NCBI RefSeq assembly: GCF_017498525.1
Contig: NZ_CP071796.1
Coordinates: forward strand, 1-64,000
Direction of reading: 5' to 3'
Length of the DNA stretch: 64,000 bases
From: Ottowia testudinis
Lineage (GTDB): Bacteria; Pseudomonadota; Gammaproteobacteria; Burkholderiales; Burkholderiaceae_C
In this document: one piece after another, positions 36,128-47,200 of the stretch
Layout: each line of letters starts with the position of its first letter
Numbering within the stretch: position 1 is the first letter of the stretch
The notes under the pieces: generated by a model
What the model was told of the DNA's origin: nothing
Seen by the model: the letters and a program-made list of their open reading frames with translations, nothing else
The model's database searches: none
Made by a program: the position numbers and the translations under genes

Positions 36128-37372
36128 TCAGCGCGGCGCCTGCGCCCAATCCGCCAGCGCGGCGCGGGCGTGCAGGTAGTTGACGACGGCGGCGCGCCAG
36201 GCGTTTTCGGCCACCACGCGCGAGGTTTCGACCGACGACAGCTCGGCATAGGCGTTGACCAGCTCGATCAGGCTGCGGCGGCCGACCTTGAACTGCATTT
36301 CGTACAGCTTGGCCACCTCGGTCGAGGCGCCGATCTGCTGCTCGGCCGCCTTGATCTGCAACTGGCTTTGCGCCATGTCGGCGCGCGCGGTGTCGGCCTG
36401 TTCGGCCAGCTCGCGCTGCGCCAGCTCGCCGCGGCGTTCGGACGCGATGATCTGCTTGGCCGCGCTGTCGACGGTGTAGTCAGCGCTGCGGTCGAAGAAG
36501 TTCCAATTGGCCACCAGCCGCACGTAGCTGTGGTTGCCGGCGCCGGCCTCGACGTCAATGCGCGGCCAGCGCGACTTGGCCAGATGGTCCTGGTCGCGCC
36601 GCACCGATTCGGCCTCGCGCCGCAGCGCCTGCAGCCCGGGGTGGTCGCGGTTCAGCGTCTCGGGGGGCAGCGCGGCTTCCCAGTCGGCTGCCACCGGGTT
36701 GCTCAGCGTCGGCTTCTGCGTGGTGTAGCGGGTCAGGCGCGACAGCGCCAGGTTCATGATCTTCTCGAACTGCACCATCGACATGCGCACCTGCAGCGCG
36801 CGCGACTGCGCCTGCACCAGCTCGTAGCGGCGGCCGGGGTCGTTGGCGACGACGATGTCCAGGTCGCCGATGATCTTCTCGTGCCGCGACAGGTTGAGCT
36901 TTTGCGCGTCCAGCTGCTCCTTGGCGGCCAGCGCCTGCAGGTAGTAGCTGGCGACGTTGTAGGCCACCTGCTCGCGCGTCTCCTCGGTCTTGAACTGCTG
37001 GTATTCGTGCCGGAAGCCGTCGCGCTCGACCGCGGCGTCGATGGCGCCGGCCGAATACACGTTCATGCGGCCGGTGACGCCGCGAAACGGCGTCGAGTAG
37101 TACTTGGACGGGTTGACCACGTTGCTGCCGGCCTGCACGCCCAGCACCGGCCAATGCTGCGCGCGTGTGGCGTTCAGGCGCGATTCGGCCACGTCCTCGC
37201 TGGCGCGCGCTTCCAGCACGGCGGGGTCGGCCGACACGGCATCGCGGATCAGCGTCGGCAGATCGGCCGCGAAGGCCGCCGGCGCGCACACCGCCGCGCA
37301 CAGCAGCGCCAGCCGCGCCATCTGGGTTTTTTGATTGAAATTGCCCGCGAATCGTGGTGACATAAGCGACAC
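36128..37372 (-). CDS. TolC-family outer membrane protein of a type I secretion system
   Basis: Outer-membrane channel (about 400 residues after signal removal) predicted to dock with the HlyD-like protein encoded upstream. A signal peptide is visible (LALLCAAVCAPAAFA, cleaved before ADLP). Two repeated outer-membrane-efflux regions with long helices follow (for example VAYNVASYYLQALAAKEQLDAQ and the C-terminal QFKVGRRSLIELVNAYAEL). The start may be at 37372 or at a later Met nearer the signal. It is the third and last gene of the secretion operon. Confidence 0.92.
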   Translation of the reverse strand: MSLMSPRFAGNFNQKTQMARLALLCAAVCAPAAFAADLPTLIRDAVSADPAVLEARASEDVAESRLNATRAQHWPVLGVQAGSNVVNPSKYYSTPFRGVTGRMNVYSAGAIDAAVERDGFRHEYQQFKTEETREQVAYNVASYYLQALAAKEQLDAQKLNLSRHEKIIGDLDIVVANDPGRRYELVQAQSRALQVRMSMVQFEKIMNLALSRLTRYTTQKPTLSNPVAADWEAALPPETLNRDHPGLQALRREAESVRRDQDHLAKSRWPRIDVEAGAGNHSYVRLVANWNFFDRSADYTVDSAAKQIIASERRGELAQRELAEQADTARADMAQSQLQIKAAEQQIGASTEVAKLYEMQFKVGRRSLIELVNAYAELSSVETSRVVAENAWRAAVVNYLHARAALADWAQAPR

Positions 37373-37419
37373 TAGCTATTAAAACAAGAGCAATCGATCG
37401 TCCTGGCGCCCACCGCCGC

Positions 37420-38664
37420 TCAGCGCTCGCGCAGCGCCTGCTTCAGGCGCGTGATGGGCTTGACCAGGTACTGGAACACCGTCTTCTCGCCCGTCTTGAT
37501 GTCCACGCTGGCGATCATGCCGGGAATGATGGGCATCGGCTTGCCGTTCTTGTCGACCAGGTTGTTCTGGCGCGTCTCGACGATCACGCGGTAGAACGAC
37601 TCGTCGGGGTTGAGCTTGAGCTCGCTGGGCCGGCGGTTGTCCTGCAGGGTGTCGGGGCTGATCAGCTTGACGCGCCCTTCCAGCCCGCCGTAGAGCGCGT
37701 AGTCGTAGGCGGTGAGCTTGATCATCGCCTCGTCATTGGGCTTGATGAAGGCCACGTCCTGCGGGCGGACGTAGGCTTCCACCAGCAGCGGGCCCTCGAC
37801 CGGCACGATCTCCATGATGTCCTGCCCGGCGCCGATGACGCCGCCCACGGTGTTGATCTTGATGTTCTTCACCACGCCGCGCAGCGGTGCCTTGATCTCG
37901 GCGCGCGCGACCGGGTCGGCGCGCGCGGCGGCGGCCTCGCTGCTTTGCGCCAGCTCGGCTTCCACCCGCACCAGCTCGGTGTTGGCGTCGGACTGGAACT
38001 TGGTGCGCCGGTCGGTCATCTGCAGTTGCAGCTCGTTGGACTGGCGCTTCATGCGCAGGATCTCGACCTCCGACACCACGCCCTTGGCGGCCATCGGCTC
38101 GGTGATGGCGATCTCCTTGTCCAGCAGGGCCTTGCTGCGCTGCAGGCCGGCCACCATCTCGCTCACGGCGCGCGTGCGGGCCTGGTAGGCGGCTGTTTCG
38201 CGCGTCACCAGCTCGCGCGACACCTCGGGCGGAAAGCGCAGCGGCACGCCGTGGGCTTCGGAGCGCAGGCGCGCGGCCGCCGCCTGCAGCGCCTCGACCT
38301 TGTTTTGCGCCTCGCGGTACACGGCGGACGAGCGCACGGTATCGAGCCGCACCAGCGCCTGCCCGGCATCGACCAGGTCGCCCTCTTTGACGAGCATCTC
38401 CGACAGCGTACCTGGGTCCAGGCTCTGGATGATCTGCTCACGGCTGGACGGGATCACGCTGCCCTGGCCGCGCGTGACTTCCTCCACGTTGCTGAAGTAG
38501 GCCCACACCACGAAGGTGGCCAGCAGCAGCGCCAGCAGGCCGATGGTCCACAGCATGCCCCAGTGCCGTTCGTGCTGCAGGGCGGCCTGCAGATCATTGA
38601 GCAAGGGCAGGTCGTCACGGGCCACGCGGGTGTCGGCCCAGTCGTTGCGCGACTTACGCGACAT
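37420..38664 (-). CDS. HlyD-family membrane fusion protein (type I secretion)
   Basis: Periplasmic adaptor of 414 residues linking the ABC transporter to the TolC-like channel. It has a cytoplasmic N-terminus, one transmembrane helix (about 35-57, MLWTIGLLALLLATFVVWAYF), a barrel-sandwich start (GQGSVIPSSREQIIQSL), a long coiled coil (about 120-270) and the C-terminal HlyD region. The ATG at 38664 (MSRKSRND) was chosen because AAGGAG lies 6 bases upstream; an earlier ATG at 38670 would be too close. It overlaps the ABC gene by 11 bases, so the two are translationally coupled. Confidence 0.93.
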   Translation of the reverse strand: MSRKSRNDWADTRVARDDLPLLNDLQAALQHERHWGMLWTIGLLALLLATFVVWAYFSNVEEVTRGQGSVIPSSREQIIQSLDPGTLSEMLVKEGDLVDAGQALVRLDTVRSSAVYREAQNKVEALQAAAARLRSEAHGVPLRFPPEVSRELVTRETAAYQARTRAVSEMVAGLQRSKALLDKEIAITEPMAAKGVVSEVEILRMKRQSNELQLQMTDRRTKFQSDANTELVRVEAELAQSSEAAAARADPVARAEIKAPLRGVVKNIKINTVGGVIGAGQDIMEIVPVEGPLLVEAYVRPQDVAFIKPNDEAMIKLTAYDYALYGGLEGRVKLISPDTLQDNRRPSELKLNPDESFYRVIVETRQNNLVDKNGKPMPIIPGMIASVDIKTGEKTVFQYLVKPITRLKQALRER

Positions 38665-41098
38665 ACGCATCTCCTTGGCCGGGTGTGGCGGGGGGCATGG
38701 GCTGGGCCGGCGGATGGGCGCCGGTGACGGGCGCACCGGGCGCCGCGCCGCCTTCGGGCGCTGGCTGGCCAGGCGGCGGCCCCACACGCACGATACGCAC
38801 CGTGGGCTGTGGGGGCGCCGGGTTGGTTCGTGCCGGCATCGTGCCGGGCGCTGGGGGCTGGGCGGCATGCGGCTGGATGGGTCCCGCCGGCGGCGTGGGT
38901 GGCGGCGATTGCGGCTGCGCGCCGCCGCCTGGCGCCGCACCCGGTGGCGGTTGCTGCGCGGCGCCAATCGCCTGCGCCTGGCCGCCATTGGCGCCCAGTT
39001 GGCGCAGCACGGCGTCGCGCGGGCCGTCCATCACCACGCGGCCCTGGTCGATCACGATCACGCGGTCGACAAAGGGCAGCACCTGCATGCGGTGCGTCAC
39101 CATCACCAGCGTGCGGTTCTTGGCCCAGTCGGCCACGGCTTTCAGCGCGGCCTGCTCCGTCATGGGGTCGAGACCGCTGGTGGGTTCGTCCAGCAGCACG
39201 ATGCTCGGGTCGCGCAGCGTCAGGCGCGCCAGGCCCACGATCTGCTTTTGCCCGCCGGAGAGGCCCTGGCCGTCTTCGCCAATCGGCATGTTCAGGCCCA
39301 GCGGGTGCGACTGCACGATGCGATCGAGCCCGAAGCGGCGCAGCGCCGCCAGCAGCTCGGCGTCGTTGGAGAGGCGGTCCATGCGCCCCATGTCGAGGTT
39401 CTCGCGCAGCGTGCCCAGGAAGATGCGCGGCGACTGGCCCAGCAGGCTGACGTGCGAGCGCAGATCGCTCGGGTCGATCTGGCGCATGTCCACCTTGTCC
39501 AGCAGCGCGTGTCCTTCGGCGGGCTGGTACAAGCCCGCCATCACGCGCAGCAGGGTGGATTTGCCGCTGCCGATGCGGCCCAGAATGCCCACCTTCTCAC
39601 CCGGGCGCAGCGTCAGGTTGATGCCATTGAGCACCAGCGGCCCCTGCGGGCCGTAGCGGTAGCCCATCTGGCTCAGCGCCAGCTCACCCTCGACGTGCGG
39701 CAGACTCACGTAGCTGCGCGCGTTGTCGCGCTCGGTCTTGCGCTCCACGATGCCGTCGATGCCCTTCATGGCCACGCGCGCCTGCTGCAGGCGCACCATC
39801 AGACCGGCCACCTGCGACAGCGGGCCCAGCGTGCGGCCCGCCAGAATCACGCAGGCAATCAACGCGCCCATGGTGATGCGCGCCGCCGGATTCTCGTGGT
39901 GGATCAGGTAGGTGCCCCACAGCACCATGACCACCGTGTTGGCCTGCTGCACCAGCATCGAGAAGTTGACCACCACGTTGCTCCAGTCCTTGAGCTTCAT
40001 GGACGACGCGGCGGTGGCGGCGGTGTACCGGTCCCAGCGCTGCTGCGCCCAGTTGGTGGCGTTGTTGGTCTTGAGCGTTTCCAGCCCTTCGATGGCCTCC
40101 ACCGCCAGGCCCTGGCGCTGCGAGCCCTCACGCATCGATTCGTTGGTGTACTTGGCCAGCGGCACTTGGGCGATCAGGCCGGCCAGCACCACCAGCGGAA
40201 TCGTCAGCAGCGGCACCAGCGCCAGCGGCCCCGCCACCATCCACATCACGAAGATGAACAGCAGCACGAAAGGCAAATCGACCAGCGCCAGCAGCGTGGC
40301 GCTGGTCATGAAGTCGCGCACCGATTCGAAGTCGCGCAGGTTGCTGGCATACGAGCCGGACGACGCGGGCTTTTGCGCCAGATCGATCGCCAGCACGCGC
40401 CTGAACAGCGCCGAGCTGATGATCAGATCAGCCTTTTTGCCTGCCACGTCGGTCAGGCGCGCGCGGATGGTGCGCGCCAGAAACTCGAACAGGTTGGCGG
40501 CCAGCACCCCGATCGACAGCACCCACAGCGTCTCGTAGGCCCGGTTGGGGATGACGCGGTCGTACACATTCATCACGTACAGCGAGCCGATCAGCGCCAG
40601 CACGTTGATCAGCACCGAGGCGATCAGCACCTGAACGTAGTAACCCTTGAAGCGCCAGATCACCTTCCAGAACCAGGCGCGGCCCATGGTGTATTCGGGC
40701 AGCTCGGATCGCCGGTCCTGCTGCGGCCGCGCCTTGAGGAACCAGCAAAAGCCGATGTAGTGCGCCTGCATCGTCGCCTGGTCCCACACCGTGCGGCTGC
40801 CGTCCACGTCGCGCACCGTGTAGTGGCGCGCGCCCTTGGCGCCGCCGATGGCCTCCACCACCACCCCCGCGCCATCGCGCGTGACCAGCAGCAAAGGCGC
40901 CGCCAGCGACGGGATGTCGTCCAGCCCGCGCTCGTCCAGCTTGTTGTCGTAGCCGTGGCTGCGCAGCACCTCGCCCAGGCTGTGCATGTCGATGCGGCCC
41001 GCGGCGTTGCGCAGGGTTTGCGAGGCGAGGGCGTGGGCCGAAAGTGGCTGACCCAGCAAGTGAGTCAGCAGGGCGAATTGGTCGAATAGGGCAGACAT
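38654..41098 (-). CDS. Type I secretion ABC transporter (LapB-like, degenerate C39 domain)
   Basis: Inner-membrane exporter for the adjacent RTX adhesin. The 814-residue protein has an N-terminal C39-like domain (about 1-125) without the catalytic Cys, as in LapB/HlyB-type transporters of RTX proteins; a six-helix membrane domain (about 150-420); and an ATPase domain with Walker A GRIGSGKST, signature LSGGQKQ and Walker B SIVLLDEPTSGLD. Unusually, about 118 residues of Pro/Ala/Gly-rich sequence (from about 697) follow the ATPase. The ribosome site before the ATG at 41098 is poor. The upstream 190-bp gap contains the adhesin terminator. Confidence 0.94.
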   Translation of the reverse strand: MSALFDQFALLTHLLGQPLSAHALASQTLRNAAGRIDMHSLGEVLRSHGYDNKLDERGLDDIPSLAAPLLLVTRDGAGVVVEAIGGAKGARHYTVRDVDGSRTVWDQATMQAHYIGFCWFLKARPQQDRRSELPEYTMGRAWFWKVIWRFKGYYVQVLIASVLINVLALIGSLYVMNVYDRVIPNRAYETLWVLSIGVLAANLFEFLARTIRARLTDVAGKKADLIISSALFRRVLAIDLAQKPASSGSYASNLRDFESVRDFMTSATLLALVDLPFVLLFIFVMWMVAGPLALVPLLTIPLVVLAGLIAQVPLAKYTNESMREGSQRQGLAVEAIEGLETLKTNNATNWAQQRWDRYTAATAASSMKLKDWSNVVVNFSMLVQQANTVVMVLWGTYLIHHENPAARITMGALIACVILAGRTLGPLSQVAGLMVRLQQARVAMKGIDGIVERKTERDNARSYVSLPHVEGELALSQMGYRYGPQGPLVLNGINLTLRPGEKVGILGRIGSGKSTLLRVMAGLYQPAEGHALLDKVDMRQIDPSDLRSHVSLLGQSPRIFLGTLRENLDMGRMDRLSNDAELLAALRRFGLDRIVQSHPLGLNMPIGEDGQGLSGGQKQIVGLARLTLRDPSIVLLDEPTSGLDPMTEQAALKAVADWAKNRTLVMVTHRMQVLPFVDRVIVIDQGRVVMDGPRDAVLRQLGANGGQAQAIGAAQQPPPGAAPGGGAQPQSPPPTPPAGPIQPHAAQPPAPGTMPARTNPAPPQPTVRIVRVGPPPGQPAPEGGAAPGAPVTGAHPPAQPMPPATPGQGDAYVA

Positions 41099-41226
41099 CA
41101 GAGATGGCTTTGCATGAAACAGGAGCCCGCCAGCGTCCGCACGTCAATCTTGAAGTTTTCTATGCCGCGAGTCGCCATATTTACTGGTTGTATTGCTATC
41201 ACTTTTATAATTTTGACGACTCACCG

Positions 41227-41263
41227 AAAACGCGCTGGATGCCAGAACTGACCATCCAGCGCG
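41227..41263 (-). terminator. Intrinsic terminator of the adhesin gene
   Basis: On the minus strand: an 11-bp perfect stem (CGCGCTGGATG with CATCCAGCGCG) followed by TTTT, 27 bp after the adhesin stop codon. It would separate adhesin transcription from the secretion operon, which then needs its own promoter in the AT-rich stretch 41130-41225 (or read-through). Confidence 0.85.
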
Positions 41264-41289
41264 CTTCTGGCCGGTGCTGCCCTACCCCA

Positions 41290-44200
41290 TCAGATGATCA
41301 CGAAGTCAGTGGCCGCCAACATGGGCTTGGTGGTCAGCGTCGCAAACTGCACGGGCGCAGCGCCGGTACCATTGCCGTCTGCATCGTAGAAAAGCGCGCC
41401 GGTCGTGCTGTTGTAGATGACGGTGGGGGAGTTGTTGAACGGTGCACCTGTCACCAAGTTTACGGTGCCGCCAGCCACCAGGTTAGTGAACACCGCACTG
41501 CTGAGCACGATCTTATCGGCATCACCATTGCTCTTGAAGTCGGTGATGGTATCGATGTTCGTCGAGGCATTCAGGGGAGCGTTGAACACGAATGCGTCAG
41601 CGCCCGCACCCCCGGTCAAAGTGTCGTTGCCAGCGCCACCATCGAGCCAGTCGTCGGTAACAGCGCCTTTGAGGATGTCGTTGCCAACGCCACCGGAAAG
41701 GCGCTGCACGCCGCCAGCGACCTGCATCAAGTCATCATTGGCCGTACCAACGGCCGTGGTGGTGCCAAGGTAAAGCCGGTCAAACGCCATGTCGGCGGAC
41801 GAACCGGCGTTATTGAGGGTCTGGAACTTGAGCGCCAGCGTGTAACTTCCGGTGGGCAGCGGATTGGTGAAGGTGGATTCAAAGTGCAACCAGCTCCCTT
41901 GGCTCAGCGTCGCTGCACCGCTGGCCATGCCGCCTGTGCGGGAACCCGTTGTCATCCAACCCGTCAGCGCCATGACTTCCGCACCTGCGCCATTGAGCAG
42001 CACCCACTGCGCGCTGGCGTCGTACGAGACACCAGCGCCCGTCAGGTTCAGCGATTCGGCATCCACGGCAAATGTCACTGTTTCACCATTGAGCAAAGTT
42101 GTGCCCGAATTGGCTTTGGCGACAATGCCGGTGCGCATGCCAGCAGCGTCTGTATAGCCTGCAGGAAACTGGTTAAAGTCGGTGTTGACCTGCATTGCAC
42201 CCGATGAGTTGCCAGCTCCCGAGGGCGCCGGCCCAGTCGTCAGGCCGGAGTTCTGCCCGCTTAGGAACACGCCTGTCCCAGCGGTGCCCCCTGGATACGT
42301 CCAACCATCCAAATTTGAGGTGAACTGGCCATTGACCGCGTTGTTGGCCAGCGTCGCCGATGAGCCCCCCGCCCCTTGGCCGGAAATCGTGATCGGCCCG
42401 CTGTAGGGCGTCTGCAGTCCAGTGTTGCCGGCAGACACGTTCGGGTGTGCACCCAACGACAGCGTGGTAGCAGTGTTATCCACCAAGTTGACCGTCAAAG
42501 CGTCCGCCGGTCCGGTATAGCCGTTATTAGGCACAAACCGGATTGGGGTTGCCGCGTCCAGATACAAGGCGTTGGAGCTCGACACTAGATTGGCGGTGCC
42601 CCCAGGTGCATTCATGCTCCACCAGTTGCCTGACGCATCTTTGTATTGCCAGATGCCATTGGTGCCGCCTGCGTTCGACACTGCAACGCCCTTCAGTGAA
42701 GACCCGTTGTCCACATCGGTAAATACCGAGGTCTGATCCGATGCGCTGCTCATGCCCAGCAGCGCCAGCGGGGTGTATTCCTTGGCCAAGCTGGCGTTTG
42801 TTCCGCTCTGCCCCAGGTAAACGCGATCCATCACGATGTCGTTACCCACACCATTGGACGCAAACTGAACACCCAGCGTGTAGGTACCGGCGGCAGCAAC
42901 GGTGGCTGTGCCTTGATACTTCGTCCACGTCGTAGTTAAGGATGATGTTGTTCCCCAACCTGTAGCGGCAGCTCCATTGGTGACGTGATAGTTGGTCAAG
43001 GCTTGCACAAAGTTGCCATTGGCATCCAACAGCACCAGCCTGGCCGCGCCTGCCCCCGAATTTGCTGTGTACGAAGTTTTGGCGTCGAACGCCCAGTCCA
43101 ACGTTTGGTTAGCTGCGAGCGTGAAGGAGGATGTCGTGCGAATCGTGCCGCCGGCATCGCCGTTCAAGTCGAGGTATCCGGCGCTGTTGGCGCCGACGTT
43201 GGTATTGAAAATGCCATCGTTCAACCCCGAGCCACCGGTCGCAACTGGATTCAGTCCGCTGACGGTGGTCCAGCCGTTTGCCGCGTTTTCGAGCTTGTAT
43301 GCATTAATGGGCAGCAATAGAGGTGTTGGGCTGGTTGAAGGTAGGGTGTAAACGTTGGCCACTGTAGCCACCGGCGCGTCGTTGGTGCCGGTGATGGTGA
43401 TCACGACGTCTTTTGAGTTGCTGGGAGCAGTGGCATCGCTCACGGTCACCGGATATGTGATGGTCAGCGAGCTGCCTTTCGGCAGCCAATCCAGGTTGGC
43501 TGCGGCGGGATCGTAGGTCCAGCCGATGCTCTGGTTGCCTCCGTTCGCTGCGATGCCGTTTCCGGTAAACGTCAACGCTCCAGGAGCGGTGAGCGCGGTG
43601 ATATCCACGCCCGCCGGAAACGCACCGCCGCTCCAAGTTGCTGTCGCAGAGCCTTTGTTGGCGGTGAGCGTTCCTGTGGCATCCACATCCGAGACTGTCA
43701 GCGTGCCAGTGATGGCGGAGATGTCTTGTGCAACGGCCACAGTGGCCTCGGTGGCAGCGCCGCTGGTAATGGCGGAAATGACCGGCGCATCGTTGACTGC
43801 TGCCACCGCAATCGTCGTGGTCGCCGTGTTGCTCAGCGTCGTGCCGTCAGTCACCACCACCGTCACCGTGCGATCCACCGTGCTCGGGTTCTCGCTGACG
43901 CTGCTGTACTGCACTTGTTTGATCGCCGCCTCGTAGCTCGCTCGCGTCGCGCTGCCTGTCAAAGTCACGGTTACCTTGCCCGGAACGCTGGTATTCACGC
44001 TGGCCGTGATGCCAACCGGTGGAGCGCCCACCAACGCCAGCACGTCGCCAGCCTGCGCATTCGTCAGGACGATGGTCGCGCCCGTCATGTTTGCGCTGTC
44101 CACGTCCGTGATCTTGATGTCAGCGTCCGCAATCGCAACGCCCGTGCCGTTTTCCGTGTAGCTGGTCTTGTAGTTCGCTCCCGTGGCAGTGCTGCTGTCG

Positions 44201-47200
44201 TTGGCGTCTAGGTCGAGCACGGGCGCCGGCGGGTCGGTGATGGTGCCGGTGCCAGCGACCGCCGTGGTGCTGCCCACCTGCGCGCTCAGCGTGAAGCTCT
44301 CGCTGCCTTCGGTGATGGTGTCGGTGCTGGCCGCCACTTCCACCTTGAAGCCGCTGGTGTTGGCCGGGATGGTGGCGGTGAAGCTGCCATTGGTCACCGT
44401 GGCGGTCGTCCAGGTGGTGCCGCCGTCGGTGCTGTAGCGCACCGTGCCGGTGTCGGTGCCGATGGTGGCCGTGCCGCTGGTCAGCGTCACCGTCGCCGTG
44501 CTGGCGCTGGTGCTGCTGCCGTTCAAGGCCACGTCAAACACCAGGTTGTTGCCTTCGGCCGCAGTCGGGCTGCTGACCGTGGACACAGCCAGCGCAGCGG
44601 TGGCGTCGGTGATGGTGCCGGTGCCAGCGACCGCCGTGGTGCTGCCCACCTGCGCGCTCAGCGTGAAGCTCTCGCTGCCTTCGGTGATGGTGTCGGTGCT
44701 GGCCGCCACTTCCACCTTGAAGCCGCTGGTGTTGGCCGGGATGGTGGCGGTGAAGCTGCCATTGGTCACCGTGGCGGTCGTCCAGGTGGTGCCGCCGTCG
44801 GTGCTGTAGCGCACCGTGCCGGTGTCGGTGCCGATGGTGGCCGTGCCGCTGGTCAGCGTCACCGTCGCCGTGCTGGCGCTGGTGCTGCTGCCGTTCAAGG
44901 CCACGTCAAACACCAGGTTGTTGCCTTCGGCCGCAGTCGGGCTGCTGACCGTGGACACAGCCAGCGCAGCGGTGGCGTCGGTGATGGTGCCGGTGCCAGC
45001 GACCGCCGTGGTGCTGCCCACCTGCGCGCTCAGCGTGAAGCTCTCGCTGCCTTCGGTGATGGTGTCGGTGCTGGCCGCCACTTCCACCTTGAAGCCGCTG
45101 GTGTTGGCCGGGATGGTGGCGGTGAAGCTGCCATTGGTCACCGTGGCGGTCGTCCAGGTGGTGCCGCCGTCGGTGCTGTAGCGCACCGTGCCGGTGTCGG
45201 TGCCGATGGTGGCCGTGCCGCTGGTCAGCGTCACCGTCGCCGTGCTGGCGCTGGTGCTGCTGCCGTTCAAGGCCACGTCAAACACCAGGTTGTTGCCTTC
45301 GGCCGCAGTCGGGCTGCTGACCGTGGACACAGCCAGCGCAGCGGTGGCGTCGGTGATGGTGCCGGTGCCAGCGACCGCCGTGGTGCTGCCCACCTGCGCG
45401 CTCAGCGTGAAGCTCTCGCTGCCTTCGGTGATGGTGTCGGTGCTGGCCGCCACTTCCACCTTGAAGCCGCTGGTGTTGGCCGGGATGGTGGCGGTGAAGC
45501 TGCCATTGGTCACCGTGGCGGTCGTCCAGGTGGTGCCGCCGTCGGTGCTGTAGCGCACCGTGCCGGTGTCGGTGCCGATGGTGGCCGTGCCGCTGGTCAG
45601 CGTCACCGTCGCCGTGCTGGCGCTGGTGCTGCTGCCGTTCAAGGCCACGTCAAACACCAGGTTGTTGCCTTCGGCCGCAGTCGGGCTGCTGACCGTGGAC
45701 ACAGCCAGCGCAGCGGTGGCGTCGGTGATGGTGCCGGTGCCAGCGACCGCCGTGGTGCTGCCCACCTGCGCGCTCAGCGTGAAGCTCTCGCTGCCTTCGG
45801 TGATGGTGTCGGTGCTGGCCGCCACTTCCACCTTGAAGCCGCTGGTGTTGGCCGGGATGGTGGCGGTGAAGCTGCCATTGGTCACCGTGGCGGTCGTCCA
45901 GGTGGTGCCGCCGTCGGTGCTGTAGCGCACCGTGCCGGTGTCGGTGCCGATGGTGGCCGTGCCGCTGGTCAGCGTCACCGTCGCCGTGCTGGCGCTGGTG
46001 CTGCTGCCGTTCAAGGCCACGTCAAACACCAGGTTGTTGCCTTCGGCCGCAGTCGGGCTGCTGACCGTGGACACAGCCAGCGCAGCAGTGGCGTCGGTGA
46101 TGGTGCCGGTGCCAGCGACCGCCGTGGTGCTGCCCACCTGCGCGCTCAGCGTGAAGCTCTCGCTGCCTTCGGTGATGGTGTCGGTGCTGGCCGCCACTTC
46201 CACCTTGAAGCCGCTGGTGTTGGCCGGGATGGTGGCGGTGAAGCTGCCATTGGTCACCGTGGCGGTCGTCCAGGTGGTGCCGCCGTCGGTGCTGTAGCGC
46301 ACCGTGCCGGTGTCGGTGCCGATGGTGGCCGTGCCGCTGGTCAGCGTCACCGTCGCCGTGCTGGCGCTGGTGCTGCTGCCGTTCAAGGCCACGTCAAACA
46401 CCAGGTTGTTGCCTTCGGCCGCAGTCGGGCTGCTGACCGTGGACACAGCCAGCGCAGCGGTGGCGTCGGTGATGGTGCCGGTGCCAGCGACCGCCGTGGT
46501 GCTGCCCACCTGCGCGCTCAGCGTGAAGCTCTCGCTGCCTTCGGTGATGGTGTCGGTGCTGGCCGCCACTTCCACCTTGAAGCCGCTGGTGTTGGCCGGG
46601 ATGGTGGCGGTGAAGCTGCCATTGGTCACCGTGGCGGTCGTCCAGGTGGTGCCGCCGTCGGTGCTGTAGCGCACCGTGCCGGTGTCGGTGCCGATGGTGG
46701 CCGTGCCGCTGGTCAGCGTCACCGTCGCCGTGCTGGCGCTGGTGCTGCTGCCGTTCAAGGCCACGTCAAACACCAGGTTGTTGCCTTCGGCCGCAGTCGG
46801 GCTGCTGACCGTGGACACAGCCAGCGCAGCGGTGGCGTCGGTGATGGTGCCGGTGCCAGCGACCGCCGTGGTGCTGCCCACCTGCGCGCTCAGCGTGAAG
46901 CTCTCGCTGCCTTCGGTGATGGTGTCGGTGCTGGCCGCCACTTCCACCTTGAAGCCGCTGGTGTTGGCCGGGATGGTGGCGGTGAAGCTGCCATTGGTCA
47001 CCGTGGCGGTCGTCCAGGTGGTGCCGCCGTCGGTGCTGTAGCGCACCGTGCCGGTGTCGGTGCCGATGGTGGCCGTGCCGCTGGTCAGCGTCACCGTCGC
47101 CGTGCTGGCGCTGGTGCTGCTGCCGTTCAAGGCCACGTCAAACACCAGGTTGTTGCCTTCGGCCGCAGTCGGGCTGCTGACCGTGGACACAGCCAGCGCA

